Positions 35,931-47,849 of a stretch of 64,000 nucleotides of DNA are shown here, piece after piece. Source of the DNA: Congeria kusceri (lineage: Eukaryota > Mollusca > Bivalvia > Myida > Dreissenidae); the NCBI GenBank assembly GCA_027627225.1, contig CM051029.1:1242001-1306000 (forward strand). The letters are read 5' to 3'. How positions within the stretch are numbered: the stretch's first letter is position 1; every line of letters starts with the position of its first letter. The translations under genes were made by a program, and so were the position numbers. The notes beneath the pieces are model-generated. The model saw nothing but the letters and a program-made list of their open reading frames with translations. It made no database searches and was not told the DNA's origin.

Positions 35931-37756
35931 TTTTTTATCTCATTGTTATATATTTTATTTTTGTTTTCAAGAATATAAGGATTTGCTACCCCAGACGCTT
36001 TTTTAATTGAAAAAGACATTTCTAAACTATAATATTATGTCAGTAACTTGCTTTAAGCATTTTAAAACATTACCAAACATTATTGCACGATGACTTTGCT
36101 AATAAGGTTGAAAGGCTAGTAACACTGCCATTGCATTCATTATATTGTTAAATAGTTTTAATATTGCGCATATTGATGGCTTTAAAGTGTAAGTTGAGTT
36201 TTGTTTAACGCCATAGTTATTACTCTTCGACAAATTAATCTACTGTCTTCCACGATCAATTTTCAATATATACACGGTAGGTAGACAATTTGGCTCATCA
36301 GATTATATGTCCCGAACATATTTTTGATATAATTGAAAGTTGTTCTGACAGTCCTTATGGATTTAATTCGAACATATTATTTTTAGCTGCTGTAGGCAGC
36401 CTCTCGGTTTCACATCTGCTAATGTTTTAATTAGCGGCGTACGTTTTACAATGGACCTCAATTCAACAGCTGCACATTTGAGTACATAAACAATTGAGAG
36501 ACACCAACTAACTAATTACACAATGGCGATACACATTTTAAAATCTGATTTTATTTCGTTCCAACATTTATTTTAACACCGCATTTTGAAGATTATAAAT
36601 CGCCAAACAAAGTATATGTTTATGTTATACATATAGGTATAATGTTGACACAAATATTATGGTAAAACACGGAATCTAGGATTCCATTCAATGAAATTTT
36701 AAGAATATTTTCGTTTAATGTTTGACGTTTTGGAAAGACCGTATTATTATGTATAACACGTCGTGTTTGCTGGTTCTGGCTTAACCAGAATTTAAATTTA
36801 ATGATTTTTATTTTCTTCCCAATATAACACTGAACGAGGTTTTAGCACAACTATACTATTTTACCAATAAAACATCAAACAAGTTTATAACCACTTTTTC
36901 CAAGGTACATATGATATTATGATATGGCATACCTCTATTTGCCCAGATTGTCTATGATAACACGTCGGTGTTTTCATTTTCAGTTATTATATCGTCATTA
37001 AGGTGACTTCTTGCAATTTGATTATATTTACTGGTTCTAATATACAAGTTAAATATTAATGTATTTCAATATATTTGCAAAACAGACTGAACAACACCTT
37101 AAAGGGTCTTAACCGCCTATTTTACTAAGTCATTTGGACGAGTCGATAAGATCCATCGGACTCTATGATATTGAACAGTGCACTAGTAAACACGAATGTT
37201 ATAACAGTCATGTAATGTTGTTCTTGATATCTGATATTCAAAACTGTAGACAGATTTTCGATCAGACACAATCTAAATAAACCTTTTGAATATATTCTGT
37301 TTAATTTAAACACGTTTTGCTATAAACATGTAAATAGAGTGGGTTGTGCCCAATGTTACGCAACAGCGAACAACTGCTGTGCCTTCAGCGCTTTGATTTT
37401 AATCAGATTTTTATCAGTTTGTTATTTTGCCAGATGAAAGCATGCTGGCAATTTAATTCCTGTAATATTAAAATGCGTAAATGCGTAATGTTAATTGAAA
37501 ATATGTCTTTATATATCAGCCCATGTTATATTTTGTATATACTAGTGTTCGATATATGATCCGATTAAAGCTTCTGATATAAAACGATCCGACCTTTTTC
37601 CAAAATAGTGAGAATGAAGCCATCTCGTCAGTAGGATTTTATCATATTTCAGTGAATGTGACATTTCACCTTTTCTTAGTAGGCCTGCGCGTGACTAACA
37701 TTGTACATTGTTATGTTTATAATTCGATTCATTTTAAATAATTATTTAAATTTGCC

Positions 37757-38490
37757 TTAGGCTTCGGTCACAGACCACTGCGGTGACCGCATACAAATCG
37801 CATGTTTTTCAGACAGTCGCATGCGTTCTGAAAACTCATTTGGAATTTGCACAGGAATCACGCGGAAACCGTACGGGAACAGTGCGGTCACTGCACGTCG
37901 TCTCAAGTAGTGTGCATGTATTTCGAAAGCAACGCAAATATCAACACTATTTTGTATTGGTGTCATTATAGAATGTAATTTGGCACTTAAGCCTTTATCA
38001 GGAAGATAATATAGTGAACTCTTTAAACTTACACATTAGTATAAAATTTACATTTAAGGAGCACACGTGTAATAAAGGAATATGTTAAATGACAACATCT
38101 TGACAAAATCATGAAACTAATTTCATTTATGTATACGAAACTAATGGAGCCGCGAGGTTACTTTGTGATATCTCCAATGGCGACCGTATGGTGTCAGTTT
38201 CATTCTAATGGCGCCGGTACGTTTATCGCAAGCAAGCAAGGCAAAACACGTCATAGTGCTTCCGCAAGTGCATCGTGCGTTCTTGCGGTTGGTAAATTCT
38301 AAGTTAAAACCGTATGATGCTCATTGGTTGACCACACCATGACTGCACGGTGTCTGCACAATGTATGATTGACGCCCGTGCGCCGCATAGCTAGTCTTAT
38401 TTTCTGCTGCGGTCGTTGCAGCGACGCTGCTTTCGAGAAAGAACGCACGCACATATGCGGTCAACACAACCCGAGTGTGCCCAGGTCATA
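37757..38490. repeat. GC-richer candidate DNA element
   Basis: Two GC-rich blocks (37757-37950 and 38150-38490) in AT-rich intron. The ends show weak inversion: CTGCGGTGACCGCATAC at the left against CATATGCGGTCAACACAAC at the right. No coding capacity. It fits an old MITE-like insertion. Confidence 0.4.
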
Positions 38491-39360
38491 TGTTTTACAT
38501 TAACACGTTTGAACATATTGCAGCATCATTTTAGTAAACTGTTCATAGGTTGCTATCAATTTCAATAAAGCAAACCCTAACTGCACTTGTTCATGTGTTG
38601 ATTTTGCACTAATAAATTGTAAACTGTACTAATATATCACATATAACATATATAACTCCAACTGTACAACCAGTGTGGAAACCATTAATAAATATTATAC
38701 TTTGTTTTTTCCCTTTATTGCAGACAATTGACCATTTGACTTTTTGACTTTACAACACAGACAAAATAAAATTAGTCACAAAAAGGGGTCATCGCTTTAC
38801 AACGGACAGTTTCTTTTATTTTAAACCTGATTAAATGCGCACTGTTTAGCATACTTGGCTTAAAAGTTATTATTATTATGCAAATAAAAACTAGCTCATA
38901 GTAATATAAATCATATAAATATTGAATAGTAAATAAATGAAATAACGTACCTATCCAGAAATTGCAACTAAATAACACAATTCTATGACATCAACCCTAA
39001 TATACCCTAAATACTACCCCAACATAATGAACGTTTTCTGTGCTTTTTAAACTATCATAGACAATCTGACTGTGTTCTATTTGTGTGCAACTGATCGAAA
39101 TATGTTTGTGGTCTACATTCGAAATTCCATGATAACAATATGAAGACTCATTTCTACATATCCATAACAATAATTGAATGAAACATGATAACTGTTTGAT
39201 TGTCTACCTTATGACCCAGCTGCGACATAACGCGAAGTTTACAAACTAACTGCTAACTATGAGTATGATATTCAATTAATGGATTCCAACTTAATCTGCT
39301 CTGCCTTATTATTGTTCTCGATTCCGATTATACGTCTTGTTTCATTGCAATTGATAAACA

Positions 39361-39361
<1 letters not shown>

Positions 39362-39416
<55 letters not shown>
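39362..39416. repeat. (AT)n dinucleotide microsatellite
   Basis: About 27 uninterrupted TA units. Confidence 0.97.
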
Positions 39417-39420
<4 letters not shown>

Positions 39421-40254
39421 TTTTAATTTCAAAATATTAAATTGAAAAAATCTGCAACAATTACAGCATCAGCACCAACCAACCTTAATATTATATAAAC
39501 AAAAACAAAATAAATTATGCTGGGTATAGAACCTACAAGCAACGTATATGAAGTATGTTAAAACATACGTGTGCTATCATCATATGAGCGAAAACTTTTC
39601 ACGTTTCACTATTTCAATTGTTTTTTATATTCGCAAACGAGAAATTGTGATCAGTAAATGTCTGCTTAATGAGTGCTATTTCAAATGTTAAGTACATTTT
39701 GGAATGTGTGACAACAGCATCGAAATTGTCAATTTGCAAATATGCGAATATGACCCTTTAATGAAAATCTATATTTTGCTTCACATTCATGAATTCGATC
39801 AATATACAAATACTTTATAAGGTTATTTCAAAATACTGGCTTTTAATTTCTTTGAACAAATAACGTTGCAAACAATGTCTATCAAGTCGTTAATTGCTGA
39901 TTTATTAAATTTGGCGACAGTTATGAAAATAACAAACATTCGATGTAAAACTATTACTGAACTCTTTATTTGTGTATTGAATATCGCAATGTCTGTATAT
40001 GCCATTATAATTTGGATTTAGATATAAATGTAGATATATATTTGAGAAAACAAAATACATGTCGTGAAATAAATATATATTTAAGAAAGTGTTCGAACAA
40101 TGCGTTAAAACCTAAGTCTGATTAAAAATCAAAAATTATGTTCTTAAATCGACCTATAAGATTGTTATAGTAACAAAGTCTTCCAATTTTATAATAAAAA
40201 ATGAATACATAAAGGCATTTGGCCATACGTAGTTTATCTGTGAATTGCTTCATT

Positions 40255-40405
40255 TCCAGTTCCTCTTACTTCGTTGCAACAAGTAGATTGCTATACACAC
40301 GAAACACGTACGCGTACAGTGGAGGAAATTTGTATTGTATTGCAAGTTATGAGTTCAAACCCATCAACATGGTTCTAGCAACCAATAAGAGCATCAAAGT
40401 ACAAT
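40255..40405 (+). pseudogene. Half Ig2 exon of unit C
   Basis: Homology to the unit B Ig2 exon begins at TTCCAGTT and continues as YFVATSRLLYTRN, NLYCIASYEFKP and SIKVQ before donor GTACGT. The N-terminal half with the first Cys and Trp is missing, and no acceptor of the original exon is visible. Confidence 0.75.
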
Positions 40406-40654
40406 GTACGTTTTTTTTTATTTTATTGTTTTTTTTCGTTTGATTTGCATTTGCATGCATTTGTTGTTTTTTTCATATAATACAACGGTAAAACGAAAAT
40501 ACGGAGTTAATTGTGTACACTCATGTATCATCATACGTTTATGTCATTCAAGTAAATGGTGATTTTGTACAAGTATCGCCTTTATTTTCAGAGTATTGTG
40601 TTAATCAGATTCGAATAAAGTATTTAAGTATCAGTTGTCATGTTTAATTTTCAG
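40406..40654. other. Ig2-Ig3 intron of unit C
   Basis: 249 bp, T-rich at the left; shorter than the matching intron of unit B. Nothing else seen. Confidence 0.7.
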
Positions 40655-40923
40655 TCCCCGTTACCAAACCAATAGTGACTGTCAACATAAGTATATCTAG
40701 CACGTTCAATATACGAGAAGGCAGGATGGTACATTTGAATTGTTCCTCGTACGGATATCCACCTCCCCAGGAGGACAGTCCGTCGGTGCCCTGCTGTCGT
40801 TAAAATTCACTCGCAATAATGAAAGCGTTTCGTGCAGGGCATTTCACTTTATGTATTCATTGAATGGAACCAATAGTACACAGTCTACAGAGAAGTTAAT
40901 TGCACTCGATGTAAACGCATCAA
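40655..40923 (+). pseudogene. Ig3 exon of unit C, frameshifted
   Basis: PVTKPIVTVNIS and MVHLNCSSYGYPPP match unit B. The SYRWTY segment is deleted at about 40763-40771 and the frame shifts; the rest (GGQSVGALLSLKF, SVSCRAFHFMYSLNG) is in another frame. 269 nt against 297. Splice sites are intact. Confidence 0.85.
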
Positions 40924-41154
40924 GTAAGTTGTTTTCAATGGCATGTGTATTAAAACATTTATTAACAATTGGTACAGGTTAAAGCCAGGCGAACAGCTCT
41001 GGTGAAAGGAACTACTATACTGTTAAATATTATTAGGACTGCCAACCGCTAATTTATGAATTTAAAAATTCGCTGACATTTAGATATGGACATTAACATG
41101 ATTGTTTACTTATTAATATTATTGAATAATATAATGTGGTATCTGCAATTACAG

Positions 41155-41441
41155 ATCCACCATCCATTAAACGCTTATTTAATAAGGACATCGGCTTAAC
41201 ACTAGTTGATAGCAATATCAGAGTACTGAGAGGTGACAACATCAGCATCGATGTGAGAGTGACGCCAATCCGCAGGCCATGCTATTTTGGAAGGGACAAC
41301 AGGTCAATTCCTCTACATTGACAATTACAAGTATACAGCATGACACGGAGTGGACATGCAGAGCTACCAACACTATGATTGAAGCTGACGGAACGACATC
41401 AACGGAAACTGTAACAAGGAACTTGTCCGCTACAGTATTAT
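41155..41441 (+). pseudogene. Ig4 exon of unit C, one-base deletion
   Basis: 287 nt against 288 in unit B. A base is missing at about 41250, directly before the first Cys codon (ATCG-A-TGT). The remaining domain (CESDANPQAMLFWKGQQ and EWTCRATN) is preserved in the shifted frame. Acceptor TTACAG, donor GTAAGC. Confidence 0.87.
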
Positions 41442-41936
41442 GTAAGCGCAATACTCATATTTTAAGAAAAAAAAGTTAACAATTATTTTATTTATATCAA
41501 CTAGATGTGTTTCTGGTATAATTCAAAATGTAATCGTGTGACTTCGTACAGAAGCAAGTATCACCGTCCTATCAACGGCTTCAATGCACGTTTACATTTG
41601 CAAAATTTGGATGCTGCATGGCTGGTTTTGATAAGTAATCAATCAATAACACATTTTAGTCCTAGAAAAATGGTGTGATTTTACATCAGAGTATGTGTCT
41701 TAGTGGCATACGTTACGTGAGCTGTCGCCTATAATTTAAACTTTAATATTTACGATGGATTGTGTACAATCATAAGTCCACCAGTCGCATTCTGGCCTGT
41801 ACAGGACCACAAAAATGAGATAACGCGAAGTGCATTTTAAATCTTCTGATATTTTTTTCAAATTGTCGTTAGAATTTCTAAGCTTCTTTTTAGTATGTAA
41901 TATCTTATAAGAAATGAAAATACTGCTTTATTGTAC
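41442..41936. other. Ig4-Ig5 intron of unit C
   Basis: 495 bp, no recognised feature. Its 3' end has lost the AG acceptor. Confidence 0.65.
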
Positions 41937-42242
41937 ACGGTCCTGTTGTTCCTACGATCACGTATAGCATTCTACCGCACACTGACAAAAGTTGGATTGC
42001 AACAAACGAAACCATACGAGTTATAGCAGGAAGTACTGTTCGGTTGATGTGTTCAGTAGACAGTGTGCCAACTTCAGTATATTCATGGGGCTCCGGACAC
42101 GACGGCAACATTCGAAACATATCTAATACCACGCGCACAACGGACACAAACTATACATGCACGGTACAAAATATCATGAACACCACATTTAAAGGAAACG
42201 TTAATGGAAACAACCATTCATCAGTAAACCTGAACTTACTGT
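41937..42242 (+). pseudogene. Ig5 exon of unit C, acceptor lost
   Basis: 306 nt in frame: GPVVPTITYS, VRLMCSVDSVPTSVYSWGSG and NYTCTVQN. The intron end aligned with ATATAG/AT of unit B reads GTAC/AC, so the AG is gone. The nearest upstream AG leads to a stop. Donor GTAAGT is kept. Confidence 0.82.
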
Positions 42243-42339
42243 GTAAGTATTATAGCCGCATATTGTGTTCACCATTCAATATTCAGGCATTAAATATGTT
42301 TTTTTATCAATTTATTAGCCAATAGTTATTACCTTGCAG

Positions 42340-42629
42340 ATGGTCCTCAGAATATAGAAGCAAAATTCAACAACATCAAAAGATAAACCAAGTACTTAAA
42401 GTTATTAAAGGCTGGTCGTTCACAATAGCATGTTTTGCAAGCAGTAATCCAGCTCCTAGTCTTTCTTGGTATGGCCCTGGTACTCCAGAAGGAAATGTCC
42501 TGTCTATTACCAATGCGAACACTGACATGGACGGGAATATAACATGCAAAGCAGTTAACACAATGGTAGATAGCGTGGGATATAGAGTAAACGAGAACGC
42601 GCACATAACAATTACCCTTGATATACTAT
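42340..42629 (+). pseudogene. Ig6 exon of unit C, frameshifted
   Basis: An indel near 42376 (290 nt against 291) brings TAA at 42384-42386. Downstream GWSFTIACFASSNPAPSLSW and NITCKAVN match unit B Ig6. Splice sites are intact. Confidence 0.86.
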
Positions 42630-42913
42630 GTAAGTAATGTTAACCAAACTTGACCTTATTTGTACATATACAGGGATTGCTATGTAGGTAATGTTAGCCA
42701 ATATTGACTTTCTTTGTAATAAGCTTTGTTTATTTTAATATCACACTTGTTCTATATTTTGAATATGAATGCCCATTATTGATTTCCTACTTGCGATGGT
42801 ATTACATTCGAAAATGTATAACATAAAAATGGTTTTCATAAATAACTGCATGTATACCTACACATTAATTGCATAGTTATAAAAATGTATGATACGATTA
42901 ATTGATGCTACAG
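42630..42913. other. Ig6-Ig7 intron of unit C
   Basis: 284 bp, no recognised feature. Confidence 0.65.
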
Positions 42914-43199
42914 ACCCACCGGCTATTCAAGGTTTGCAGAACCAAAGCGCTCTACAAAAACACGTCTCTAACAGTTACATGCAACTTAACTAATGTTGGT
43001 AATCCACCAGCCTCAACCTTTACATGGATAAGGAAAGACACGAGTACAATGGTGGGTACAGGACAAACACTAACAATAAATAACATTGGATTGACCGATG
43101 AAGGGGAATACCAATGTAATGCATCAAACAGAATGCAGCCTATTGGAGATGAGGTTGTGAACGGATTTAGTCAATCGACATTCTTTATAAATGTTGAAT
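42914..43199 (+). pseudogene. Ig7 exon of unit C, +1 frameshift in an A run
   Basis: 286 nt against 285. The extra base lies at the AAAAA run 42956-42960. After it SLTVTCNLTNVGNPPAS, FTWIRKDTSTM and LTDEGEYQCNASNRM are preserved. The donor is GTAATT instead of GTAAGT. Confidence 0.86.
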
Positions 43200-43681
43200 G
43201 TAATTTAATGATTACTACGTTTTTATTTAACTAATGTTTTAATTTTAATTAGAAAATAAAATGGAAATAATATTCATTCTTTTGGCATCACACATATCAA
43301 GTTGTTAACTTATCAAGACAAATACGTATTTGAGTTAAAACAATTCCGGCGTTTGTAGAAATTGTGAGAAAAATGTTCGAAAAAGTGTGTTTAATGTTTC
43401 TATTGCAAATAACTGTCACGGTGCCATATTTTTATATTATAATGTTTATTCGCCACTCCGTGTTTTGCTTTTTGTCCCAGCCTTCTTAACTTTTGGAAAA
43501 TTAATGTATAATTGACCGGAGCGTTATTAACCACAATAAACTGTAATTATTTATCCGTTATTTCTACCAAATTTTCCTAAATAGTTCCTGTGGTGTATCA
43601 TACAATAGCCACTTTATTAACAAAGTTTGTAGTGTTATATTGATGTTCCAATATATATTTCACAAGCAAGTTTTCTTCCAG
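43200..43681. other. Ig7-Ig8 intron of unit C
   Basis: 482 bp, similar in length to the 484 bp intron of unit B; no other feature. Confidence 0.7.
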
Positions 43682-43975
43682 ACGGGTCAAATATACGGGC
43701 ATTCAAAGCAAACGAATCAAGCATTAACATTACTGTTGACCAAGGCGAAACAATAGAGCTGGTATGTGATGCCGATGGTGACCCTCAACCAAATGTTCGT
43801 ATCGTCAATGCAACTCGTGGAAATGAAACAATCCTTGTTGAGAATGAAGCACATAAGGTCAAGTCTCACATACATCGAGCAAGATGTGAATATGATGCTG
43901 GAAACTATAAATGCCTCGTAAACAACCGTTTTAACCAAGGACAACACAAACAGTCACTGGCTCTATTCGTTAACT
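43682..43975 (+). pseudogene. Ig8 exon of unit C, donor lost
   Basis: 294 nt, fully open: TVDQGETIELVCDADGDPQP, RCEYDAGNYKCLVNN. The donor corresponding to T/GTAAGT reads T/CTAAGT at 43976, a single-base loss of the GT. As in unit B the C-strand Trp is absent. Confidence 0.87.
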
Positions 43976-44081
43976 CTAAGTAATGATGTGCATATATATA
44001 TCAAACCGTGCTTAGTTACGAATACATATGTTCCCTATACATATGTCAAAGCGCATACAATACAACTGTATTCTTGTACAG

Positions 44082-44399
44082 ATGCACCAAAATCGTCGCC
44101 CTTTTCACCTCCTATAACATAACAGTACAGGGCTGCTAACGACTCGGCTGTGTTTACCTTCACAATCATGGCCTATCCGGAGACAAAATCTTCAGACTTC
44201 AGTTGGTACAAACGTGTAGATGATGACTGGAAGGATGTGTCCAGTGACTCCATCAACTTTCTGATTAATACCTCGGACGACAATATGCAGACTCAAATGG
44301 TGATTTTCCGTGTGCAGGTTGGAGATTATGGACTCTACATGGTGTACGTTTCAAACACATTGGGTTCAGTAGCGCAAGTGTTTACCTTACACGCTCAGT
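44082..44399 (+). pseudogene. Ig9 exon of unit C, nonsense
   Basis: 318 nt, phase 1-1. An in-frame TAA at 44120-44122 replaces the ILDVY segment. Otherwise VFTFTIMAYPETKSSDFSWY and VGDYGLYMVYVSNTLGS form a full Ig fold without either canonical cysteine. It is the only complete example of Ig9 here. Confidence 0.86.
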
Positions 44400-44554
44400 G
44401 TATGTAGTGATAACAACGTTGAATTTGTTTGTCTTTGTAATTATGTTCTAACACAACTAGAGCTAAGTATTGATGAAGTTAGTAGAATCACAATAATAAT
44501 CGCGTATATATATATGCATAGGTTTTATTATTTATTTGAGTACAATGATTTTAG

Positions 44555-44851
44555 CCAAAACATATGTTCCGAAGGACTTGCTTATTGACCGGGTAGGAAA
44601 AACGGACATTGTTATTACATGGGTACCTTGATTTAATGGCGAACAGGATCAGAACTTCACTATTCGATATAAAGAAGTCGATATTGAAATATGGAAAGAT
44701 ATCTACGTGGCTGGTTCTGTTATAAGCTATACCTGGACAATTGAAGGATTTAAACCTGGCACGACATACCAAATCAAAATGTTGGCAGAAAACAAACTAG
44801 GCAAATCAGAATGGACCAAGGCAATAACAGAAACTACGCTTTTTGATGCAG
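44555..44851 (+). pseudogene. Fibronectin type III exon of unit C, nonsense
   Basis: 297 nt. ITWVP, FNGEQDQNFTIRYKEVD, WKDIYVAGSVI, GFKPGTTYQIKMLAENKLG and SEWTKAITETT are classic FN3 strands. TGA at 44629-44631 replaces the Gly that normally follows WxP. Donor GTAATT. Confidence 0.88.
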
Positions 44852-44961
44852 GTAATTTCAGCTGGTGAAATCATTTGTATCAACTGTAGTCTAAAGATCG
44901 CCAAATGAATATTTTAATCTGTATTGTGTTCCATAGTTCAAATGTATTTGTGTTATTACAG

Positions 44962-45069
44962 TTGACAATCGCTCGGCTGCACCTGCTATTGGTGGTGCAA
45001 TAGGTGCTGCTGCAGGAGTTGGTATAATTGTCGCCGTTATAGTTGTGATATAGAAATACAGAACACGGG
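44962..45069 (+). pseudogene. Transmembrane exon of unit C, nonsense
   Basis: Short linker DNRSAAPAI, then GGAIGAAAGVGIIVAVIVVI (a Gly/Ala-rich membrane helix), TAG at 45051-45053 and the basic stop-transfer KYRTRG. 108 nt, phase 1-1. Confidence 0.85.
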
Positions 45070-45264
45070 GTAAATCTATGTTTTTAAACGTATATCATTA
45101 TCTTCCACCTTTATTGTTTAGTGATACGTATTGCTGGTATATGATAAGACATGTAAACTAAACCTTTAATTAACACAATGTTCACTGTTCAGTATTAACT
45201 ACGACATTTTCTTATTTACTCATTATAATGTATTTTTACATATACTTATTATTTTGTGTTTCAG

Positions 45265-45304
45265 CATTGCACAATTCTGATGCAAATGAAATACTAACGA
45301 GAAG
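45265..45304 (+). CDS. Small cytoplasmic linker exon 1 of unit C
   Basis: After TTTCAG: ALHNSDANEILTRR. Ends in phase 2 at donor GTATGA and joins in frame to the next exon. Confidence 0.6.
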
Positions 45305-45549
45305 GTATGACTCTTTTTTATTTGAATATAAATCAGTATCGTCTGGCATGTAGTTTAGAAATGTAAGTTGCTTTTTAGTTATTAACACATATACATGTAT
45401 GGTTGATTCATTTTTTTTATTGAAGCGGATAATATTTAGAAGTCTGTTGTATGGAATGTATTTGTGTATTTTGCATTATTGTGTTATTTATAAATTGATG
45501 GTGTAATGTATTTATTAGATGTATGTCATTTTTTAAATATCTGTTGAAG

Positions 45550-45587
45550 GCCAATAAATCGTGCAAACGGGGTACACGAAAATACAG
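45550..45587 (+). CDS. Small cytoplasmic linker exon 2 of unit C
   Basis: 38 nt, acceptor TTGAAG, donor GTAGGT, encoding PINRANGVHENT. Supported because it converts phase 2 of the preceding exon to phase 1 of the next, keeping one open frame across three exons. Confidence 0.55.
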
Positions 45588-45780
45588 GTAGGTAATGATT
45601 AATAATTAATAACCATTTGCTTATTGCATTATCCATTTCAACCAGTCATAAAGGGTATCAAGTTTCAAATGATCTAGTGGTTAAAAATGACGTACCGGTA
45701 TTTAATGTAATATGCGATGCAATGATTATTATAAGTTATGTTTTATCTACTTACATGTATACCTTTCTAAATTTTTCAAG

Positions 45781-46281
45781 GTATGTTAACACCTAATCAT
45801 GAGCAACAAACAACCAAACATGCACCGACGTCATCGCGTCCCGGTAATAAATGTCAAAACTCACGTGAGCTGGCACATACATTAGAACCGTATGTTAGCA
45901 AAAAAACAAATGCACAAAGATCCCAAAAGCATTCAGTGAAATCAGCACCTGTTATGTACAAAAAATACAGTTTACAGAAAAGTGTAGAGAAAACAGCACC
46001 TGCAAAGAACGATAAACAAGGGAAATCAATTCCTCTGACAGATAAGGTCACAAGCTCACAAATGCATGAAACTGTAATTGTTGACCCCATTGCAATACCC
46101 CCTAAAGATAAATCTTTACTACAAAGACGAGACTCTTTTTCTATTGAGCACGATCCAATATTTGACAATCTCTATAAGACCAAGAAGCAGTTCAAGAGTA
46201 GAGAAATCAGCGTTCACAACTTACGAGAGACTGTTGTTCGAGATAAGGACATTCCAACAGATGTGTTCGCTGAAGCAATTC
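45781..46281 (+). CDS. Juxtamembrane exon of unit C
   Basis: Long open exon after TTTTTCAAG, beginning GMLTPNHEQQTTKHA. It is Lys/Ser/Thr-rich and low in hydrophobics, so probably disordered. Near its end are RRDSFSIEHDPIFDNLY (candidate phosphorylation context around Ser and Tyr) and REISVHNLRETVV with TDVFAEAI, which resembles the lead-in to a receptor PTP domain. The open frame runs to 46328, but the likely donor is the weak ATTC/GTATTA at 46281. No stop in about 165 codons, unlike almost every neighbouring exon. Confidence 0.7.
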
Positions 46282-46444
46282 GTATTACTTTAATTTACTA
46301 TAATGCATGGTCCCACTCAAATATTTAAATATGATTACTTCAACTCACATACTTATTTACCAATCCTGTCAAATAAGTTACATAATATGTACACAGACGT
46401 TAATTCTGTATAACATGAATAATCATGCAAATCTTTCTTTTAAG

Positions 46445-46542
46445 GCAATGAAATGTTGCAAGTGAGAAAATAAAGTATTCCACAAACGCAGCCATGAAGC
46501 CAGCCTACACATCGAAAAACAGATATAAAAATGTGTACCCAT
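46445..46542 (+). pseudogene. PTP D1 first exon of unit C
   Basis: EKIKYSTNAAMKPAYTSKNR and YKNVYP are the start of a PTP domain (the KNRYKN motif binds the phosphotyrosine pocket edge). Donor GTAAGT in phase 1 joins Y-D-D of the exon at 52254. With acceptor TTTTAAG the frame has TGA at 46449-46451; a later acceptor (GCAAG at 46462) would avoid it. Confidence 0.75.
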
Positions 46543-47808
46543 GTAAGTGCCAAATAACCTTTTATATAAAATGGTAAACAATAAAACATTAATTTTTAAC
46601 ATTTATGTTCTGCATTGTATAATATCAGCGAAAGTAGACCAGAACAAAGGATTATCAGTATGTGTTGGTTATAATAAGTATGTACTTATTTGTGAACATC
46701 TCAAAATATAAATTGCAACAACATTACATCAAATCGTATGTTACCATCTGGTCAGCATTGCTAGGCATGATTTGAAGATAAATTATTAGAATTCCTTCAA
46801 TGTTTTAACCAAACTAGTAGATAATTATATTGATGATATATTAAACATAGATAACCCTTTCTTTGAACAAACTATCCATAACATTTATTCTTAAGAACTT
46901 TCCTTAAATATAGCGTCTTCATCATTTACATAGGCTGCATTCCTATACTTACATCTTACGGTTACTCACAATATAGTAATAACCAGTCTATATGGCAAAC
47001 GCGATGATTTTAATTTCGAACTTGTAAATTTCCCTTTCTTGGATGATAATATGCCTAAAGGTCTTTCCTATGGCATATGCATTTCGCAATTAGTTTGATG
47101 CGCAAGAGCTTGCTCATGAGATAAAGATTTCAATGAACGTAACCTTACACATACTAAAGAAATTATTAACATAAGGATGTTTTATATCGCAAACGATTTC
47201 CGAATTGTATAGAAAATATTCTGTTTTAGTTTATAAATACGATGTTTCGTTGAAGTCGATCTTAACTAACGGAATATCCCACCAATCATTTAACAGTGAT
47301 ATTTTGAAACGTGTTTGCAAATGTTATTATGTTAAAGTGAATGGTTAACTTATACTGAATAATTTGGTACACTTTTTCTTATCAAAAGGATATAAACGGC
47401 TTATACAAAAAAACACATGCTTATTCTTTGTCGATACTGAATTTCTTTCATCGGAACATATTTTGACGTTTTAATATCACCGTGTCAAAGCGTTCGGTAA
47501 CCTTTCCGTTAAAAACATATAGAGCAATATCGCCTCTCTTCTAAAGTCAGATAATGAAGATGATAAAATCAATTGTACTACCTGATAGACAGTCAGTCGG
47601 TACTTATCAGAAATTTTCCGAAGATTTTCGGTTGCTATCGATTTTATCTGATTATCAATACTGATTTATCTAAGATTCAATAATTGATAAATATTACGCT
47701 TTCATAACTTAATAATCTAATCTGGCAGCCCTGTAAGCTCAGTGTTTTTTTGCAAGAGTATATCGGTATTAGAGATAAAGCAACACGCGTAATAATAAAA
47801 ATAATATA

Positions 47809-47814
47809 TATAAC

Positions 47815-47849
<35 letters not shown>
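47809..47849. repeat. (AAT)n microsatellite
   Basis: About 13 AAT units within a wider A/T-rich tract reaching 47960. Confidence 0.9.

Larger units (their letters stand above)
28778..40254. other. 11.5 kb first intron of unit C
   Basis: AT-rich. No Ig1 exon was found. Contains a possible minus-strand coding remnant (33113-33830), a tRNA-derived SINE head (35857-35930), a GC-richer candidate element (37757-38490) and an (AT)n array (39362-39416). The segment at 29800-30200 is GC-richer and may be an old repeat, but I recognise no family. Confidence 0.5.
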
